From Pseudobdellovibrionaceae bacterium (GTDB taxonomy: Bacteria; Bdellovibrionota; Bdellovibrionia; Bdellovibrionales; UBA1609): DNA of 64,000 bases. The notes under the pieces were generated by a model. The model made no database searches, was not told where the DNA came from, and worked only from the letters and a program-made list of their open reading frames with translations. The DNA lies in NCBI GenBank assembly GCA_020635055.1, contig JACKAN010000005.1:62001-126000 (forward strand), in the 5' to 3' direction. Below are positions 34,186 to 43,374 of this stretch, in pieces (positions within the stretch are counted from its first letter, which is position 1; each line of letters begins with the position of its first letter). Made by a program: the position numbers and the translations under genes.

Positions 34186-37100
34186 AAGCAGTAAATTCAA
34201 TTCTCCTGTTTGTAACGATTGGCTTTTGTTTTGTTTCCTTTGCACATGATTATGGCAAAGGTGACTCTGCCGAAAGCTCTTGTTCTGTGAGTCTATCTGG
34301 AAGGCATAAAAGCCAACTCGCCCCCATTGATATTCGTCCCAGTGGACGTGATGAGCATATGTTGCCAAAACTAGAGGCAGCTGTCCTTGAGTTATCACAA
34401 ATTGCCCAGGAATTGGGATACGAAGTTCCCCCCCACAAATTAATTTTTGCTCCATCGGATAAATTAGCCCAGTTAGTTGCGGCAGGTGGCTATGCTTCCC
34501 CTCACTGGATTGATGGTCAGAAAGTGGTTCAGGGCGCAGCTTCGATGTCTGGTGTTTATGAGTTTGTTGTTGGGGGTTGTCCCACTTGTACCTCTTTTTA
34601 TAGAGACACCACAAATTTTTATGAGCAAGTTTCTATTATTGCCCATGTGATTGGACACAATGATCATCGCCGGAATAATCTTTTGGCTATGGCTAGAAAC
34701 TCCGATCCCATCGAGGCTTCTTGGGATATGGCACTGTTGCTTAATAAACTGTACTCCCAGTATGATCGCGAAGAAGTTATGCTTTATGTGCAGTTTCTAG
34801 AAACTATGTCTGGCATGTCGGATTTTGCTAAAGGCAGTTATGAAGCACCAGAAACATTTAAACGAGCGGATAAAACTATAGATCGTTTAAAGCGGATTGT
34901 TTCGCCAACAGCAGGACAAGACATTGATGATGCCAACCCCTATCCTCTAGATAAATGGCCATCAAAACCAACACCTTCGGCCCTGCAAGCTTTTATAGAA
35001 AACATGCCCTCTGGAACCCCTGAGTGGAAAAAAGAATTGGCAAAATTAGTAGAAAAAAGAAATGCCGCCTACTCCGCAAACGTAAAAACTAAAATAATGA
35101 ATGAGGGCTGGGCTACTTTTTCACAGTACTTCTTACTAAGACACTCTTCCTATGTAGGCGATGAGGCTTTAATAGCCTTTTCTAATTTATTAAAGGGAGT
35201 GGCTCCTGGTACAGCAAGAATGCCGCCTGAAAAAGTGGTGTCAAATCCCTACTACCTAGGACTTCATTCCTGGATGAATTTATGGCAAAAATTTAGAAAG
35301 AGACCTGAAGTCGCAGCGCTTAAGAATGAAAAGGAAATGGATAAGCTTTTTGTCGAATACGCTCACAGTATTATGGCGACCTCCGATGACTATAGGTTTG
35401 TAAAAATAGCTTTAGATGAGAGTTGGATTCGCAAAATGAAATTGCGATTATCAAGAAAACTCACTCAAGAAGAGGCTCGGGCCAATGAATTGCCTCCCCG
35501 TGGCCCCAATGGAGAAGAAGTATCTTATAATGTAGTCATGTCTATTAGCGCAGATAGAATTATCAATGCAATAGCCAGAGGCGTAACTACAGGACACAAG
35601 CAGTTTCCTCGTTTATATATAGTAGACTTCAATCATCGCGGAAAAGAAGTTCTTTATAAACATCAGGTTTTTAAAGATTACCCTGTCCCCCTAGAGCGTT
35701 TTTCTGCTGTTCAATCCTTATTTATTTTAGCTCAAATGCATGAAAAACCTGTAGCATTAGACACTATAGCCTCTAGTGCTTGGGGTAAGCGCAATGCTAA
35801 TTTAGATAGTGATACAATTAGATGGTATAGAATGATGGGCATGGCAATTCCAGAAAATTTATCTGCGATTGAAAACTCTCCTATTCGGATCAAAGTATTT
35901 CCCGAAGGTAAGGTCACAGTATTTAATTTGCCTAGAGTGGAGTTAAAAGAGGGCACTTCCATCAATGATGTAGAAGAAGTGGTATTGGATGAAACTCATA
36001 TAAATCAGGAACTCACAGAAGAACTACAAGGGGCTGTTGATTATTACTTAATGGACTTGGGTGTTACTATTAATGAGCATCTTTCTAAAAGATTGTCGGG
36101 CAAACAAGGTGGACGCTTTTCTGATTTTGATAGTGGCAGTCGTTTTTTTACAGAGAAAACCGGCAAACAACTAATGGATGTTCTTACTCGTCCAGTGGAC
36201 TCAGTTCAAAACCACGCACCCACCTCTCCTGCTGCCATCATAGAATATGAAAATATGGTGGCTTCAAGATTACCAAGAGCTTTAGAAAAAGCTCTTTCTG
36301 GTGAAACACCTATTAAATTTAAAAAAGGAAAGGTACAATTAAGGGCTTTGCCACTCCAGCCTAGATTTCAATATGACCGCAGGGTTTATAGTAAAATAGC
36401 GAAAGCTGCCCCACCAGCACCCATTGAAGGACGCTATGAACAACTTGGCGATTTTCCTCCTGAAACCGATGACTTTTCGGATTTAAGTTCAGGTCAAGGT
36501 TTGCCAGGCAGTGTGTGGGCCACACCCAAACAGGGTAAGGGTCAAGGTGGTGAAGGCGAGGGAGATCCTGATGATGAGGCCGAGGGAGATCCTGATGATG
36601 AGTCTGAAGATAGGCCTGAGGACTTTGACGGTGAAGGTGGAGATCCCAGCGTGGTAGAGTTTCCCGCGGATGTTTGGGGTGAGATTTTGAAAAGTCAATT
36701 CGAACTTCCCAATATTCGTCGTACTCAAGCAGGTGAATTGATTGTAGACGATGAATTGGATGGTCTGACACAGAAATCAGACAGTCGCATTCATGGTGAG
36801 CGAACATTTAATGTTATGTTGGAAAATGCTGTGCGCATGCGACCCGACTTAGTCAAACCCAAAAAAGGTGAAACTTCACGGGAGAGATATGCCAGATTAA
36901 AAGAATTGGTTAAAGTAGGGGCCAGTCACACTTCGCCAGATCAGTATGTGGTACGCTCTTGGGTGGAAGAGAAATCGCCTGAGTTTAAAGCTGTTGTTGT
37001 ATTTGTGATCGACTTAACCGGAAGTGTTATGGGCTTGCCACAAGAAATGGCAAAGCGATTTGTTTACAATACTGTTACACTATTAAAGCAAAACTACAAA

Positions 37101-37535
37101 GCCGTAGAAGTTAGATTTGTAGGCTATGACGATAAGGCATATGAATTCCCTGAAGAAAAAATTTGGTCCACATATCTTGGTGGTGGGAATACGGATTCTG
37201 AGGGCTACAAATTGGCAGAAAAAATACTAAGTGAATATAATAATGAAGAATACAATAAATATGTATATGGTACGGGTGATAGCGGTTCTTCAGATACAGA
37301 GCAAACCTTAGAAGTAATTAAACGCATTTATGAAGATGTTCAGCATATGGGGTACATTGAAAATCATACGGCCTACTCTTATGAAAACATGGATTTTTCA
37401 AAAGCTCTGAGAGCGCTTTCACTGGAAAACAAATGGTTTGATTTCACTTCCATAGATAAGTCACCCGTAAGTATTTTAAAAGCTATGAATGAATTTTTTG
37501 GCAAAGAACGCAACAAGGAAAGAAAGGGCAAATAA
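34182..37535 (+). CDS. Exported SpoVR - DUF444 (vWA) fusion protein
   Basis: A 1117-residue protein with a signal peptide (cleavage near SFA-HD, residue 21). Residues ~45-530 are SpoVR-like: HVIGHNDHRRNN (His155, His159, His162), MNEGWATF (306-313) and VVSNPYYLGLHSW. Residues ~790-840 are a very acidic linker with Asp/Glu repeats. Residues ~870-1117 match the DUF444/YeaH vWA domain, with MIDAS DLTGS (Asp944, Thr946, Ser948), GGGNTDSEG and TGDSGSSDTEQT. SpoVR (YcgB) and DUF444 (YeaH) are normally separate cytoplasmic proteins encoded near prkA; here they are fused, exported and encoded downstream of a PrkA homologue. Confidence 0.8.
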   Translation: MKAVNSILLFVTIGFCFVSFAHDYGKGDSAESSCSVSLSGRHKSQLAPIDIRPSGRDEHMLPKLEAAVLELSQIAQELGYEVPPHKLIFAPSDKLAQLVAAGGYASPHWIDGQKVVQGAASMSGVYEFVVGGCPTCTSFYRDTTNFYEQVSIIAHVIGHNDHRRNNLLAMARNSDPIEASWDMALLLNKLYSQYDREEVMLYVQFLETMSGMSDFAKGSYEAPETFKRADKTIDRLKRIVSPTAGQDIDDANPYPLDKWPSKPTPSALQAFIENMPSGTPEWKKELAKLVEKRNAAYSANVKTKIMNEGWATFSQYFLLRHSSYVGDEALIAFSNLLKGVAPGTARMPPEKVVSNPYYLGLHSWMNLWQKFRKRPEVAALKNEKEMDKLFVEYAHSIMATSDDYRFVKIALDESWIRKMKLRLSRKLTQEEARANELPPRGPNGEEVSYNVVMSISADRIINAIARGVTTGHKQFPRLYIVDFNHRGKEVLYKHQVFKDYPVPLERFSAVQSLFILAQMHEKPVALDTIASSAWGKRNANLDSDTIRWYRMMGMAIPENLSAIENSPIRIKVFPEGKVTVFNLPRVELKEGTSINDVEEVVLDETHINQELTEELQGAVDYYLMDLGVTINEHLSKRLSGKQGGRFSDFDSGSRFFTEKTGKQLMDVLTRPVDSVQNHAPTSPAAIIEYENMVASRLPRALEKALSGETPIKFKKGKVQLRALPLQPRFQYDRRVYSKIAKAAPPAPIEGRYEQLGDFPPETDDFSDLSSGQGLPGSVWATPKQGKGQGGEGEGDPDDEAEGDPDDESEDRPEDFDGEGGDPSVVEFPADVWGEILKSQFELPNIRRTQAGELIVDDELDGLTQKSDSRIHGERTFNVMLENAVRMRPDLVKPKKGETSRERYARLKELVKVGASHTSPDQYVVRSWVEEKSPEFKAVVVFVIDLTGSVMGLPQEMAKRFVYNTVTLLKQNYKAVEVRFVGYDDKAYEFPEEKIWSTYLGGGNTDSEGYKLAEKILSEYNNEEYNKYVYGTGDSGSSDTEQTLEVIKRIYEDVQHMGYIENHTAYSYENMDFSKALRALSLENKWFDFTSIDKSPVSILKAMNEFFGKERNKERKGK

Positions 37536-37622
37536 CCTTGCTGCCCCTTGGCATTATTCATTTGGAAGAGACTACACTTTGCCTTATTGCATGTTTTGGT
37601 TTAAAAAAGTGGATCTTTCTAG

Positions 37623-37698
<76 letters not shown>

Positions 37699-37841
37699 TT
37701 TAACAAGAAGGTTCCCGGTTAAATTTCCGATATGCACTTGGTCATAAACCAATAAAAACACATTGATTCATGTTCTAAAGAGCCGGCAACATAAAACTTA
37801 TAAAGTACTTTTTTGCTTTCAATTATGAACTGGGGAAAAAA

Positions 37842-38651
37842 TTGAATATCACGAATATCAAAAAAAAGTGGCTATTAGTATCGCTTGGGGGGGTAGTATT
37901 TGTTGCAGTTTTGTTGTTAATCACAAATTTCTATAATTCTGAATCGGAACAAGAAGATAATAGGCTTAGATTTAATATGAGCAGCGATCCAATTGAATCT
38001 AAAAAATCTTTAGATAACATCAAAACAGGGGGAGAAATAACTCAAGAAATGTTAAAAAAGGATCCGGTGGATTTACCTAAATATCCCAACAAAGAAGACC
38101 CATCAGTGCAAAGTCAGGAACCCACTGCTTCAGTAGCTGCCAGACAAAGAACAGGGGATCTTCCAAAAAAAACAAAATCTCAAATAGATAATACCCTTTA
38201 TGCTCGTGTTCGTGAAAATGTAAATGGAACTTTCAAAAAAAAGCATAAAAGACTCGAAATGAGTGAAAGCATAGTGGCTAGACCAGCCGCTAGAACAATA
38301 ACGAAAAAAGCTAAGAATGCAGTCAACATAAATTGGATTATAAAAATAGCAGTTGAGCCTAAAATTTCCGATGATGATTATAAAGATTTAGAGCTTTCTC
38401 TACGCAACTGCCCAGTAAAGATTAGTGATAGAGTTCAGACAAGAAAATTTAGTTTTGATATTTTATCAACTAGTAAGGGTATAGTTACACAGGTATCTAA
38501 TTCATTCCCAGAAAACTCAAATTTAGATGACAGCTTAAAGTTAACACATGATTGTATGAAACAAGTTGCTATTGGTTTTAAGTTTCCGGAGTCCACCAAA
38601 AAAACTACATATAAATTAGATATTGAAATCGAAAACATACACTTGAAGTAA
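37842..38651 (+). CDS. Membrane-anchored periplasmic protein of unknown function
   Basis: A 269-residue protein from a TTG at 37842 (GGGGAAAA lies about 5 bases before it). Residues ~9-29 are a signal anchor. Residues 35-150 are a polar, low-complexity, basic linker. Residues ~165-269 form a compact alpha/beta domain (WIIKIAVEPKISDDDYKDLE; TYKLDIEIENI) that recalls TonB/TolA C-terminal domains in layout, not clearly in sequence. There are two Cys in this domain (about residues 189 and 242). It is placed between the SpoVR-DUF444 and Clp-M41 genes on the same strand and may tether or assist that system. Confidence 0.5.
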   Translation: MNITNIKKKWLLVSLGGVVFVAVLLLITNFYNSESEQEDNRLRFNMSSDPIESKKSLDNIKTGGEITQEMLKKDPVDLPKYPNKEDPSVQSQEPTASVAARQRTGDLPKKTKSQIDNTLYARVRENVNGTFKKKHKRLEMSESIVARPAARTITKKAKNAVNINWIIKIAVEPKISDDDYKDLELSLRNCPVKISDRVQTRKFSFDILSTSKGIVTQVSNSFPENSNLDDSLKLTHDCMKQVAIGFKFPESTKKTTYKLDIEIENIHLK

Positions 38652-39051
38652 TAATAATTTTTATTAAAGAGAATAGTTTCTTGCATTTGGTAAACAAATT
38701 AAAATCGACTTAAAAAGCTAAACAAAATGTGTGTAAAACTACTAAAAATAACCATTTAAACTTAAGGTAATTATGGTTATTTTTACAGGCTTAGCTGAAT
38801 TAATTTTAAAAACTAAATATTTCTAAAAAAAAATTTCTTGGATAAATTCTACTTATACCTAACATCAGCTCGAACAAAATCCCATAACACTCTAATTACT
38901 TAGACGATAACACGTAGCGCTATAAAATTTAGGAGAAATAATTTTAAGCACAAAACCAGAAAAAAGTTACTTAGCTCTAATTCCATAATGGCACCTTGCT
39001 TGCAATTCAATTCTTTTAGATCAGAGAGATTTTAATAAATAAGGATGGGAA
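38652..39051. other. AT-rich intergenic region before the Clp-M41 gene
   Basis: A stretch of 400 bases without a gene. Apart from the inverted repeat at 38744-38784 it shows no recognisable element. A TATAAA at 38921-38926 could be a -10 box, but no -35 lies at proper spacing. The region presumably carries the promoter of the gene at 39052, which has GGATGGG just before its ATG. Confidence 0.5.
38744..38784. terminator. 12-bp AT-rich inverted repeat, possible terminator
   Basis: AAAAATAACCAT (38744-38755) is perfectly repeated in inverted form as ATGGTTATTTTT (38773-38784) around a 17-base spacer. It lies 92 bases after the stop of the 269-residue gene, and the right arm ends in five T. It could be a weak rho-independent terminator working in both directions, or an operator. 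Confidence 0.45.
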
Positions 39052-41790
39052 ATGAGTAGGTTTTTTGGGGTTCTGCCCTTGTGCAGATTAATGATTTTAT
39101 TTTGCTTATTAGCGACGACTTTAACTACTAAGGCTAATAACACAACAGATAACACAACAGATAACAGAAGAGTGTCCAGTGCAGAGAGAAGAATCATTTT
39201 ACAATTTTCTTATGCTCCCTTCTTGTCAGAAGATACTAGTAAAATTTTAGTTGAACTAGCCAATCAGTTATCAAATTATAAATCCAAAGAGAGTGAGTAT
39301 GTACTTGTTGGACGACTAAGTATGGAAATTGGATTCTTAGAGCTGTCTAACATAAATGAATTTATGCCATTTTTAGAAGCGATAGCTTTGAGTCTGCAAG
39401 AAGTCGCTACAATAAGTGTAACAGCTACATTACAGGAAATTGTTAATTACTTAGAAATGAAAGCCTTGTTGGTTGAAGATGAAAATCAGAAAACACTACT
39501 CGGTGGTTTAATTGAAAAATTAAGAGTTGCAGTAACTAGATCTGAAAGCAGACCAGAATATGATTCAACAACAGACACAGAAATAGATAAAGACAAAGAT
39601 CCGAAAGTGGTTGGTAGTGGAGTCGATTCAGGTAAAAAAAATCCTTATTTTAAAACTGAGGAAGCAGAACTAGCAGAAAAAGAAAAAAGATTAAATGAAA
39701 TTAGAGCACAAAGAAGAGAAGCATTAAAAAGACGTCAAGATCAACCAGGGTATGATCTCGTTGCCGATGACATTGGGCGAAGACATAGAAAGCCTGATTA
39801 TAAGGGTTCAATTAAAGGAACGTTACATTTAAATACTAAGCAAGGTGGGGAAACACCTGAGAGTAGTGAAGATGTAACGGGAAAAGACCCTCAAAGCTCT
39901 TTAAAAGAAAACTCCATGGTGGTTTACAAAGGAGGAAGGACCAGGTCAGAAAATGAACTTTTAGCAAAAATACTTAGTCGACTTTCTAGAAATCAACCAA
40001 ACAATATATTGGCTGCTGTGGATGATATTAGAAATACGATATCAGAATATTTTTCCGATGGCAGGATGACAATTCGTAAATTTGACAAAGCTCCTGATAT
40101 TTATGGTAGAGATGCAGAAACTGAACAAGTAATAGATATACTCATGCGCAAAAAAGGTGGAAATCCACTTTTGTTAGGCAGCTATTTCTCTGGCAAAACG
40201 GCAGTAATTGAAAAGGTGGCAGATTTTATAATAGATGGACAATATCCACAAGAAGCCCCCTATAAAAAAGCTTTTGATCACGCCCATATTGTACGGATTG
40301 ATGGTTTAATCATCGGTCAATATGAAAATCCAGGAAAAATAATAAAAGATTATTTTAACAGCGTGCTTCAGTTGAGGGACAAGTATGACATTAACATTAT
40401 AACTTATATTACAAATATCGAAGCCCTCCCCAAGCCAGTCACAAACGAATTGCAAAGGGCATTGTTTCAAAACAATTCAGTACAAATCATAGCGGAGTCT
40501 CAGGCCAATGATTTTAATATGGCTTTTAAAAATAATGAAAGATTCCGAGAAGCATTTGAACCTGTAGCAATAAATAAACTGAACACAGAACAAACTGTAG
40601 AATTACTTATTCGAAACTGGCTCGATGATATTCAAGACATTTACAGCGTCAATTTCGGAGAAACAACCCAGGATATAAGAAATAATTTAGAGGCCATAGT
40701 CGAAACTTCTCAGAGAGTATACAGAAACTTGGGCCCTATCGAAGCCTCAATTCGATTGATGCAAGATATTGCTATTAAGGCGGTAAGAGAGCAGGGCGTA
40801 ACAACAACCGTTGATGAAGAGTTGATTTATAAAGTGGTGCAAACTCACTTGGGATTTCCCGTTAATCCCTTGGACGGCCCGGCAATGGAAAACTACATAA
40901 CTGAAATTAAAATGAAGGCCAGTCAAAAAATAAGGGGGCAAAATAAATTGCTGGATTTAGCTTTGGAGGCCTGGGCTCAATTACTAGGAGATAAAGAGCG
41001 AAGCATTCGAGTGGGTGTTTTTATGGGTGCATCTGGTGCTGGAAAATCAGATCTGGCAAATGTATTAGGGCGTATTATATTTGATAACCCAGAAAGAGTA
41101 TTTACTATCGATGGACCAGCTGTAGAGAAGGATACTTCCCTTTGGACATATTTCGGTGCAACTAATGGTTATGCGTCCTCAGACAAGACGCCAGGTCGTC
41201 TTATGGAATGGCTAGAAGATCCTGCCGGTGGGAAATTTGGTGGGATACTTATAATTGACGAAGCCGAAAGAGCTCACCCCAAATTTTGGGAACGATTGAT
41301 GGAATTTTTTGATCGTGGGAGAATAATCGGTGGTGATGGTCAAGTACGATATGCAAATAACATTCTAGTGATCATGACCAGCAATAAAGGGAATAATGTT
41401 TTGGTTCCAAGAGGCATTGAGTTTTGGGAAAAAGATAAACTAAAAAATCATGAAGATTCTTTCGATGAAAATCAACTCAAAGATATTTTTTCAAAGAAAA
41501 CTCCAGGTTCAAAAGAGGAGCCTATACACCCTGCTGTAATAAACAGGATCGACTTTATTGGATTAGCTAAATTAATAGATAAAGACTTAGTCTTAGAGAT
41601 AGCAGATGTAAAAGCTGACGACTGGATTGCCTTAAACTTACACGATCGAAAGGTCAATTTTGTTATTTCCAAGGAGTTAAAAGATCATTTAGTATTAACT
41701 AAGTATCGAATTCAAGATGGTTTTCGTTCCCCAGTAAGTAATTTCGTGGTTCGCACAGACCAATCCATTAGCGGCGCTAGCCGCTTTTAA
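39052..41790 (+). CDS. Exported Clp-type double AAA+ protein (5' part of an IS-interrupted gene)
   Basis: A 912-residue product with a signal peptide (hydrophobic 12-26, cleavage near TKA, about 29). Residues ~40-170 are helical, like a Clp N-domain, followed by a charged linker. AAA1 has Walker A GSYFSGKT (376-383) but lost the Walker B acids (TYITNIEAL replaces the expected DE). AAA2 is a ClpA/B D2-like module with Walker A GASGAGKS (659-666), Walker B LIIDE (Asp736, Glu737) and MTSNKG. Translation runs through the start of the Clp D2-small domain (GFRSPVSNFVVR) and then ends after a few codons that appear to come from the IS110-type element starting near 41770. The rest of the protein resumes at about 43390. 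Confidence 0.78.
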   Translation: MSRFFGVLPLCRLMILFCLLATTLTTKANNTTDNTTDNRRVSSAERRIILQFSYAPFLSEDTSKILVELANQLSNYKSKESEYVLVGRLSMEIGFLELSNINEFMPFLEAIALSLQEVATISVTATLQEIVNYLEMKALLVEDENQKTLLGGLIEKLRVAVTRSESRPEYDSTTDTEIDKDKDPKVVGSGVDSGKKNPYFKTEEAELAEKEKRLNEIRAQRREALKRRQDQPGYDLVADDIGRRHRKPDYKGSIKGTLHLNTKQGGETPESSEDVTGKDPQSSLKENSMVVYKGGRTRSENELLAKILSRLSRNQPNNILAAVDDIRNTISEYFSDGRMTIRKFDKAPDIYGRDAETEQVIDILMRKKGGNPLLLGSYFSGKTAVIEKVADFIIDGQYPQEAPYKKAFDHAHIVRIDGLIIGQYENPGKIIKDYFNSVLQLRDKYDINIITYITNIEALPKPVTNELQRALFQNNSVQIIAESQANDFNMAFKNNERFREAFEPVAINKLNTEQTVELLIRNWLDDIQDIYSVNFGETTQDIRNNLEAIVETSQRVYRNLGPIEASIRLMQDIAIKAVREQGVTTTVDEELIYKVVQTHLGFPVNPLDGPAMENYITEIKMKASQKIRGQNKLLDLALEAWAQLLGDKERSIRVGVFMGASGAGKSDLANVLGRIIFDNPERVFTIDGPAVEKDTSLWTYFGATNGYASSDKTPGRLMEWLEDPAGGKFGGILIIDEAERAHPKFWERLMEFFDRGRIIGGDGQVRYANNILVIMTSNKGNNVLVPRGIEFWEKDKLKNHEDSFDENQLKDIFSKKTPGSKEEPIHPAVINRIDFIGLAKLIDKDLVLEIADVKADDWIALNLHDRKVNFVISKELKDHLVLTKYRIQDGFRSPVSNFVVRTDQSISGASRF

Positions 41791-41815
41791 CATCCAAGTA
41801 TTGCATTGGAAATCG

Positions 41816-42190
41816 CTACTGGATTTGGACTCCAGTATTGTCGATCTTCAGTTTTTTTACTGACACGATCTTTTCGTGACTCTCGTGACGAATGTTAACA
41901 CCAAGCGCTTTGAGTTGATTGATTAAAGTTCTGATTTTGTCCTCATGGTCTTTGGCTCGCCCATAGCCAATTTCTTTATAATTATCCCCAGCTAAAATTT
42001 TATAAACAGCTCTGGCAATACGATTGGCGATGGCTACTTTTGCCTTTTGTTTACTCCCTAGTTTAAATACCAGCCTGTTATATTTCGACCTATAAAAGGT
42101 CCCTCGTTTTTGTTTAGCCCCGTGGGCTGCATGCTTTAGAAGCCTTTTGAGGTGAGGATTCCCTTTGCGGCATTTTGATCTTTTTTTTTA
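41816..42190 (-). pseudogene. C-terminal part of IS110 transposase, reached only by a -1 frameshift
   Basis: On the minus strand after the A9 run (42181-42189 as T9) the -1 frame reads RSKCRKGNPHLKRLLKHAAH and continues for 125 codons to a TAG at 41816-41818. This is the expected end of the Transposase_20 domain (RKGNPHLKRLL is a family landmark). Together with the upstream frame it would give a 425-residue transposase. Either the copy is mutated, or the product is made by slippage on the A9 run. Confidence 0.7.
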
Positions 42191-43092
42191 CCGGCCGACT
42201 CATTGTTGCCAGAGGCAACTCCGGCCCAGGCCGCATACTTTCGCTCATCAGCAAATTTGCTCATATCGTCTGTGCTCTCCGCGAGGATGCCAATGGCCAA
42301 AATCTGATCAATACCCGGAATTTCATCTAGCTTAGCAACCAGGTGAGCATAGGGCTGAGCTTTTTCAATTAACTCAGCCTCAACTTTCTGGATCTTTGAT
42401 GTTAAATGGTCGTGCTGATCCATCAACTCTTTAATCAAAAAACAATGGTTTGTTGTTAAACAATTCGTTAGTGATTTTCTTGCCTCCTCTTTTTTCTTTA
42501 TCCTCGTCGTAATTTGCGAAGTCAGGTAATCCGCATCGGTAAACCCATCTGCAATCGCCCTTAAAATATTAAGACCCGATTTGCCGAAGACATCTGATAC
42601 GATTGAGCCATATTTAACGTTACCATCCTCAAGAACTTTTTGAACTCGGTTCTTTATACGACCCATATCGGCGACCAAGTTCGTGCGATGGCGGCTCAAT
42701 AACCGCATTTGTTGAAATTCCTCTTCAGGGATCATAGAAGGGCGAATCAATCCAAACCGATGAAGCTCCGCCAACCAATGAGAATCGTTCATGTCAGTTT
42801 TTCGACCAGGAACGTTTTTCACGTGGGCAGCTTGAGCTACGGCAAGACGAATGCCCATAGGAGTCCAAACATTATGCACAGGCTTCCAGTACACACCTGT
42901 TGACTCCATGGCAACATCTCGAACACCAAGCTCTAAAAGCTTTTGTCCACAAGCCATCAAATCTTCAGTGAATGTGTCGCATTCAAATTGAAGTGCCTCA
43001 GGCTCTTGATCAGCTTTCCCTCGTAGTACAGTAATAGCTAATATTTTTTTGTGAACGTCTACTCCCGCAACATGGGTTCGTAGGGCTTGCAT
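42136..43092 (-). CDS. IS110-family transposase (N-terminal part, premature stop)
   Basis: From the ATG at 43090-43092, with AAAAGGAGGA just before it, the frame gives 318 residues. The N-terminal DEDD domain has Asp12 (GVDVHKK), Glu63 (MESTGVYW), Asp100 and Asp103 (KTDMNDSHW). The Transposase_20 part begins with IPGIDQILAIGI and includes the conserved Ser in NNESAG. The frame then leaves the family sequence at the A9 run and ends at 42136. The catalytic residues lie before the shift. A longer in-frame start to 43179 has no support. Confidence 0.85.
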   Translation of the reverse strand: MQALRTHVAGVDVHKKILAITVLRGKADQEPEALQFECDTFTEDLMACGQKLLELGVRDVAMESTGVYWKPVHNVWTPMGIRLAVAQAAHVKNVPGRKTDMNDSHWLAELHRFGLIRPSMIPEEEFQQMRLLSRHRTNLVADMGRIKNRVQKVLEDGNVKYGSIVSDVFGKSGLNILRAIADGFTDADYLTSQITTRIKKKEEARKSLTNCLTTNHCFLIKELMDQHDHLTSKIQKVEAELIEKAQPYAHLVAKLDEIPGIDQILAIGILAESTDDMSKFADERKYAAWAGVASGNNESAGKKKDQNAAKGILTSKGF

Positions 43093-43374
43093 TGTCTCCT
43101 CCTTTTTTGTCCTTGAAAACACCAGAGAGAGATGGGCGGCACCGTTCAAATCTTCCCCAACGAAGAAAAAGATCTCCATACGACAGTTCTTTAAGCGCCC
43201 ATCCAGCCAACTTCACTCTCGAACTCGACTCCCTCGGTTTGATGCGAAACCTAAGAAGCCCGTCCAATCGAATACCGACCTTTTTACCTGGCAAAAACTG
43301 TGATAAAAGATTTTGCGGCTCGCGCAAAGAATAAGATTGCCGTATTGAAAAAACTACTTACAAACAGAAACAGG
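43093..43374 (-). ncRNA. Non-coding 5' end of the IS110 element, candidate bridge RNA region
   Basis: In IS110-group elements the non-coding stretch upstream of the transposase encodes a structured bridge RNA that pairs with target and donor DNA. The ~280 bases here have no credible gene and include short inverted repeats, for example TTTGCG/CGCAAA at 43312-43317 and 43323-43328. The assignment follows from family knowledge and position; I could not fold the region or identify guide loops. Confidence 0.35.

Noticed and set aside
36361..36807. 148-codon minus-strand frame inside the SpoVR-DUF444 gene
   Set aside because: It is antisense to the acidic repeat region (His/Pro/Arg-rich product) and not conserved in type.
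43010..43327. Reading frames in the 5' non-coding end of the IS element
   Set aside because: They overlap the transposase start or the candidate RNA region and lack ribosome sites and family features.
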